8,304 nt of DNA from Imperialibacter sp965651695 (GTDB lineage: Bacteria > Bacteroidota > Bacteroidia > Cytophagales > Cyclobacteriaceae), in contig CBFGTI010000225.1 in the NCBI GenBank assembly GCA_965651695.1, forward strand, positions 1 to 8,304. Reading direction: 5' to 3'. Under the pieces are notes generated by a model. The model saw only the letters and a list, made by a program, of their open reading frames with translations, was not told where the DNA came from and searched no databases. This document shows positions 4,786 through 8,304 of this stretch, in pieces (within the stretch, counting starts at the first letter, position 1; the number at the start of each line of letters is the position of its first letter). The position numbers were made by a program, and so were the translations under genes.

Positions 4786-7700
4786 ATGAAGGACGTAGAA
4801 AAAGAATTTAAACCCACTAGCTGGTCGATAGATAACAAGGTGGCGATTTACGTGGCTACTATCATCATCTGTCTGGCTGGTATAATGACCTACAACCGCC
4901 TACCGAAGGAGAACTTTCCAGAGGTGGTGTTTCCGCAAATATATATCGCCACGATTTATCCTGGCGCAGCGCCTACTGATGTGGAAAATCTGGTGACAAA
5001 GCCTATTGAAAAGCAGGTAAAGTCGATTGCAGGAGTAAAAAAGATAACCAGCAACTCTGTTCAGGATTTTTCTAATGTGATCGTGGAATTTGAAACCGAT
5101 GTGGATGTTGATGAAGCGAAACGCGAAGTACAAGAGGCTGTAGACAGGGCCAAACCGGATCTGCCGACCAATTTGCTGGACGATCCGCAGGTAATTGATA
5201 TCGACATTTCGGAGATGCCCATCATGAATATCAACTTATCGGGGGACTATGACCTGCAGACACTGAAGAAGTATGCTGAACAAATGCAGGACCGCATTGA
5301 AACACTTCGCGAGATCCGGCGAGTGGACATGGTGGGTGCGCTCGACCGTGAAATCCAGATCAACGTGGATATGTTCAAGGCTGCTTCTGCCGGCGTGAGC
5401 ATGGACGACATTGCCAATGCCATTGCTTACGAAAACATGATTGTATCGGGCGGGCAGCTTGCGGTAGACGGCATGAAGCGGTCTATCAGTGTAAATGGTG
5501 AATACAAGTCGGCTGAGCAAATTGCAAATACGGTAATTACTTCCATCAAAGGAGGCAAGATATACCTCAAGGATGTGGCGACAGTTGTAGACACCCACAA
5601 GGAGCAGGAGAGTTTTGCTCGCCTTGATCAGAAAAACGTGATCACCTTGAACGTGGTAAAAAGGGGAGGTGAGAACCTGATCAATGCCAGCGATCAAATT
5701 AACGAGATAGTTGCAGACTTCCAGGAGAATGTTTTGCCCCAGGGGGTAAAGGTGAACATCACAGCCGATCAGTCTGATGCTACAAGACTTACCCTGCACG
5801 ACCTGATCAATACCATCATTATCGGATTTGTGCTCGTAACCATCATTCTCATGTTCTTCATGGGCGCCACAAACGCCATTTTCGTGGGGCTTTCCGTACC
5901 AATCTCTTCCTTTATCGCATTCCTGGTATTTCCGTCCATAGGGTTTGCTTTGAACATGATGACCCTGTTTTCGTTCCTGCTCGCTCTTGGAATAGTGGTG
6001 GACGACGCCATCGTGGTGATAGAAAATACACACCGTGTGTTTGACAATGGCAAAGTGCCCATTCGCAAGGCGGCAAAAATTGCAGCAGGCGAAGTTTTCC
6101 TGCCCGTACTTTCCGGCACGCTGGTAGTATTGGCACCCTTTGTGCCGCTGGCTTTCTGGCCGGGCACTATTGGCGAATTTATGTTCTATATGCCGGTTAC
6201 GCTCATCATTGCCTTGCTTGCGTCGCTTTTTGTGGCGTACATCATGAACCCGGTTTTTGCCGCCGATTTCATGAAGCCGCACGACCATGGGCATGACGGG
6301 CCAAAATTTAGCAGAGGCTATAAGGTAACGGCTATCATTTTCCTGGCACTAGCACTGGTGTGGTATGTAACCGGCTCAGTCGGCGTTGGAAACTTTACCG
6401 TGTTTATCTTCGCAATTTATTCGCTCCATCGCTTTGTGCTGGAGAAAGTGATATCCGACTTCCAAACCAAAGGCTGGCCGAAGGTTCAGCGTGGCTACGA
6501 AAAGATGCTTGCCTGGTGCCTGCATAGCTGGAGACCGATAGGTGTTTTTGTTGGGGTTATATTTCTCTTCATCTTTTCTATCATATTCACGGCCATTCGT
6601 CAGCCTCCGGTAGTGTTCTTCCCGCAGGGCGATCCCAACTTCGTTTATACCTACATCAGGATGCCTATTGGCACCGATCAGGAGGTAACGGACTCGATCA
6701 CACAGATTGTGGAGAACAGGGTAATTGAAGTGGTTGGAAGAGACAACCCGATTGTGGAATCGGTGATCTCCAACGTGGCAGTAGGTGCGGCCGAGGATAT
6801 GTTTTCCGGCAATAATGCGCAGCCTCATTTGGGCAAGGTAACAGTCGCTTTTGTAGACTACGCCAGCAGAAATGGAGAATCGACGAAAGAATATTTGGCC
6901 AGGATCCGGGATGCGGTGCAGGGTGTCAAGGGCGCGGAGATTTCGGTGAACCAGGAGGCTAACGGTCCTCCCACAGGCAAGCCGATCAATATCGAAATTG
7001 CGGCCGACGATTTTGATGTGCTGGTTGCGGCAGCCGATAAGGCTAAAAGATACCTCGATTCGCTGCAGATTCCCGGGGTAGAAGAGCTAAAATCTGACTT
7101 TGAAAGCAGCAAACCTGAAATTGTCATCAACATTGACAGGGAAAAGGCGAACCGGGAGGGGATCTCCACGGCCCAGATAGGAGGCATACTCAGAACGGCG
7201 ATTTATGGATCTGAAATTTCCAAGTTCCGTGATAACAACGAGGACTATCCCATTCAACTGCGTATTAAGGAGTCGCAGAGAAACGATATCAACACATTGA
7301 TGAACCTTCCTATCACCTTCCGTGATATGACCATGGGTGGAGCCGTAAGGCAGGTACCTCTTTCGGCCATCGCTAAGATTGAGTACGCTAACAGCTATGC
7401 AGGTATCCGCCGGATCGACCAGAAGCGGGTGATCACCCTGTCTTCGAACGTGCTGACAAACTACAACCCTAACCAGGTGGTGGCCGACATCCAAAGGGGT
7501 TTGCAATCATTCTCTTATCCGGACGACGTAGAGATAAAGATGACCGGGGAACAGGAGCAGCAGCAGGAGACAATGGAATTTCTCGGGATTGCCGGCCTGG
7601 CTGCACTTGGACTGATCTTTATGATCCTGGTGATCCAATTCAACTCCACCAGCAAGCCGCTGATTATTCTCTCTGAAATAATATTCAGCATAATCGGCGT

Positions 7701-8181
7701 ACTGATCGGATTCTCCCTGTTTAGGATGGAAATGTCTATTGTAATGTCCGGGGTGGGAATTATGGCACTGGCTGGTATCGTTGTCCGCAACGGCATATTG
7801 CTGGTGGAATTTACCGATCTGCTGATTTCGCAGGGATGGGAACTGAAAGCCGCCATTGTGGAGGCATCGAAAACTCGTATGACCCCCGTGTTGCTGACTG
7901 CCATGGCGGCCACTTTAGGCCTTATTCCCCTGGCAGTTGGGTTTAATATCGACTTCGTTACCCTGTTCACAGAACTCAATCCCCACATTTTCTTTGGAGG
8001 TGACAACGTAGTGTTTTGGGGGCCGCTGTCGTGGACCATCATCTTCGGATTGATCTTCGGAACCTTCCTTACGCTATTCCTTGTTCCGGTGCTTTACCTG
8101 GGAGCAGCAAGGCTGAAGGCCTGGGTTTTCAAGAAACGCAATGTGTCAGTGGAGCAGGAGGCCGTCTCGCTTTCTCATTAA
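4786..8181 (+). CDS. RND-family efflux permease (AcrB-like, about 1131 aa, two extra TM helices)
   Basis: A proton-driven inner-membrane pump, trimeric in its family, that passes substrate from periplasm or membrane to the adaptor and channel. TM1 is about 19-36; the first porter/docking loop about 40-335; TM2-TM6 about 339-360, 364-385, 387-413, 437-458 and 466-487; TM7 about 585-604; the second loop about 605-930; TM8-TM12 about 932-951, 957-976, 986-1009, 1033-1052 and 1085-1104. The TM4 proton pair is Asp406-Asp407 (GIVVDDAIVV). By alignment with AcrB, Lys940 is replaced by Arg1001 (GIVVRNGILLVEF), while Arg971 and Thr978 correspond to Arg1031 and Thr1038. Between TM6 and TM7 lie HDHGHDG (499-505) and two further hydrophobic segments (about 514-530 and 536-552). 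About 30 periplasmic residues (1053-1084) precede TM12. The protein is roughly 80 residues longer than AcrB, which these insertions account for. The frame is intact. ATG 4786 directly precedes a normal cytosolic N-terminus. It is the last gene of the operon; a hairpin follows. Substrate class is not determinable. Confidence 0.95.
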   Translation: MKDVEKEFKPTSWSIDNKVAIYVATIIICLAGIMTYNRLPKENFPEVVFPQIYIATIYPGAAPTDVENLVTKPIEKQVKSIAGVKKITSNSVQDFSNVIVEFETDVDVDEAKREVQEAVDRAKPDLPTNLLDDPQVIDIDISEMPIMNINLSGDYDLQTLKKYAEQMQDRIETLREIRRVDMVGALDREIQINVDMFKAASAGVSMDDIANAIAYENMIVSGGQLAVDGMKRSISVNGEYKSAEQIANTVITSIKGGKIYLKDVATVVDTHKEQESFARLDQKNVITLNVVKRGGENLINASDQINEIVADFQENVLPQGVKVNITADQSDATRLTLHDLINTIIIGFVLVTIILMFFMGATNAIFVGLSVPISSFIAFLVFPSIGFALNMMTLFSFLLALGIVVDDAIVVIENTHRVFDNGKVPIRKAAKIAAGEVFLPVLSGTLVVLAPFVPLAFWPGTIGEFMFYMPVTLIIALLASLFVAYIMNPVFAADFMKPHDHGHDGPKFSRGYKVTAIIFLALALVWYVTGSVGVGNFTVFIFAIYSLHRFVLEKVISDFQTKGWPKVQRGYEKMLAWCLHSWRPIGVFVGVIFLFIFSIIFTAIRQPPVVFFPQGDPNFVYTYIRMPIGTDQEVTDSITQIVENRVIEVVGRDNPIVESVISNVAVGAAEDMFSGNNAQPHLGKVTVAFVDYASRNGESTKEYLARIRDAVQGVKGAEISVNQEANGPPTGKPINIEIAADDFDVLVAAADKAKRYLDSLQIPGVEELKSDFESSKPEIVINIDREKANREGISTAQIGGILRTAIYGSEISKFRDNNEDYPIQLRIKESQRNDINTLMNLPITFRDMTMGGAVRQVPLSAIAKIEYANSYAGIRRIDQKRVITLSSNVLTNYNPNQVVADIQRGLQSFSYPDDVEIKMTGEQEQQQETMEFLGIAGLAALGLIFMILVIQFNSTSKPLIILSEIIFSIIGVLIGFSLFRMEMSIVMSGVGIMALAGIVVRNGILLVEFTDLLISQGWELKAAIVEASKTRMTPVLLTAMAATLGLIPLAVGFNIDFVTLFTELNPHIFFGGDNVVFWGPLSWTIIFGLIFGTFLTLFLVPVLYLGAARLKAWVFKKRNVSVEQEAVSLSH

Positions 8182-8209
8182 ACCGACTGGCGCTTTCAAT
8201 AATAAGTCG

Positions 8210-8243
8210 CAGGGGGTCCGGATTTTTCCGCCCCCTGTTTAGT
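8210..8243 (+). terminator. Probable terminator after the efflux operon
   Basis: CAGGGGG (8210-8216) pairs with CCCCCTG (8231-8237). Inside, CGG (8219-8221) pairs with CCG (8228-8230) past a 2-nt bulge, leaving a 6-nt loop ATTTTT. The 3' side continues with TTTAGTCTT, a poor U-tract, so termination may be partial. It lies 28 nt after the pump stop codon and before the next gene's start. Confidence 0.6.
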
Positions 8244-8257
8244 CTTAATGTATAAAA

Positions 8258-8304
8258 ATGAATAAGGTTGTGTTTGTAATAGCGCTACTCCTTCTTTTGT
8301 TCGT
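8258..8304 (+). CDS. Start of next gene with N-terminal signal or membrane sequence (partial)
   Basis: ATG at 8258-8260 opens a frame of 15 codons to the window edge: MNKVVFVIALLLLLF. A positively charged start and a long hydrophobic run look like a Sec signal peptide or signal anchor. It is on the same strand as the operon, 76 nt after the pump stop and 20 nt after the hairpin stem. Read-through or a separate promoter are both possible; I see no good TAnnTTTG element. The A+T-rich leader before the ATG fits a Bacteroidota start. The product cannot be identified from this fragment. Confidence 0.65.
   Translation, partial: MNKVVFVIALLLLLF

Noticed and set aside
5236..6294. 352-codon minus-strand ORF inside the pump gene
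   Set aside because: It lies entirely antisense to the strongly supported RND gene, is rich in His, Cys and Arg with no recognisable domain, and has no promoter or start context. It is a shadow of the pump's codon pattern.
8016..8255. 79-codon plus-strand ORF at the end of the pump gene
   Set aside because: Most of it overlaps the pump's last helix in another frame, and it runs through the terminator hairpin; no domain or signal is visible.

Overview
The window looks like chromosomal DNA of a Bacteroidota member, probably Cytophagales-like. This rests on four things: the gene order TetR regulator / TolC-type channel / lipoprotein adaptor / about 1130-residue RND pump; the lack of Shine-Dalgarno sequences before the starts; a Bacteroidota-type promoter (TTTG, then TAnnTTTG-like) before the regulator; and the outer-membrane lipoprotein signal on the adaptor. 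The phylum assignment is an inference from these traits and was not checked by any search.

Layout. (1) 1-1187, minus strand: the 5' 395 codons of an AlbA_2 (Schlafen-type) / HATPase_c_4 protein of the COG2865 kind. The gene runs off the left edge. It has an in-frame 12-bp tandem repeat encoding a GKSS linker just before the cut-off C-terminal domain. (2) 1188-1503: a divergent intergenic region. It holds a Bacteroidota-type promoter with a perfect 28-bp dyad embedded in it, a second weaker site with the same half-sites and spacing at the other gene's promoter, several A+T-rich inverted repeats and one doubtful 47-codon ORF. (3) 1504-8181, plus strand: a four-gene efflux operon made of a TetR repressor, a TolC-family outer-membrane channel, an HlyD/AcrA-type adaptor lipoprotein and an RND permease. 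A strong 12-bp GC hairpin sits between the adaptor and pump genes. (4) 8182-8304: a terminator-like hairpin, then the first 15 codons of another plus-strand gene that begins with a hydrophobic signal sequence and is cut by the window edge.

How it works together. The three transport proteins form a tripartite envelope pump. The RND permease uses the proton gradient, the lipid-anchored adaptor bridges the periplasm, and the channel opens through the outer membrane. The TetR protein is the first gene of the same transcription unit, and the dyad lies between its own promoter elements, so ligand-relieved autorepression is the simplest model. The substrate cannot be read from the sequence.

The pump operon is a known type of system. 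The less ordinary observations are the pair of matching candidate operators 240 bp apart, which could put the divergent AlbA_2 gene under the same repressor; the apparently leaderless starts on both sides of the intergenic region; the Lys-to-Arg change in the pump's proton relay; two extra membrane helices in the pump; and the GC hairpin before the pump gene. I did not find convincing evidence of a wholly new system.
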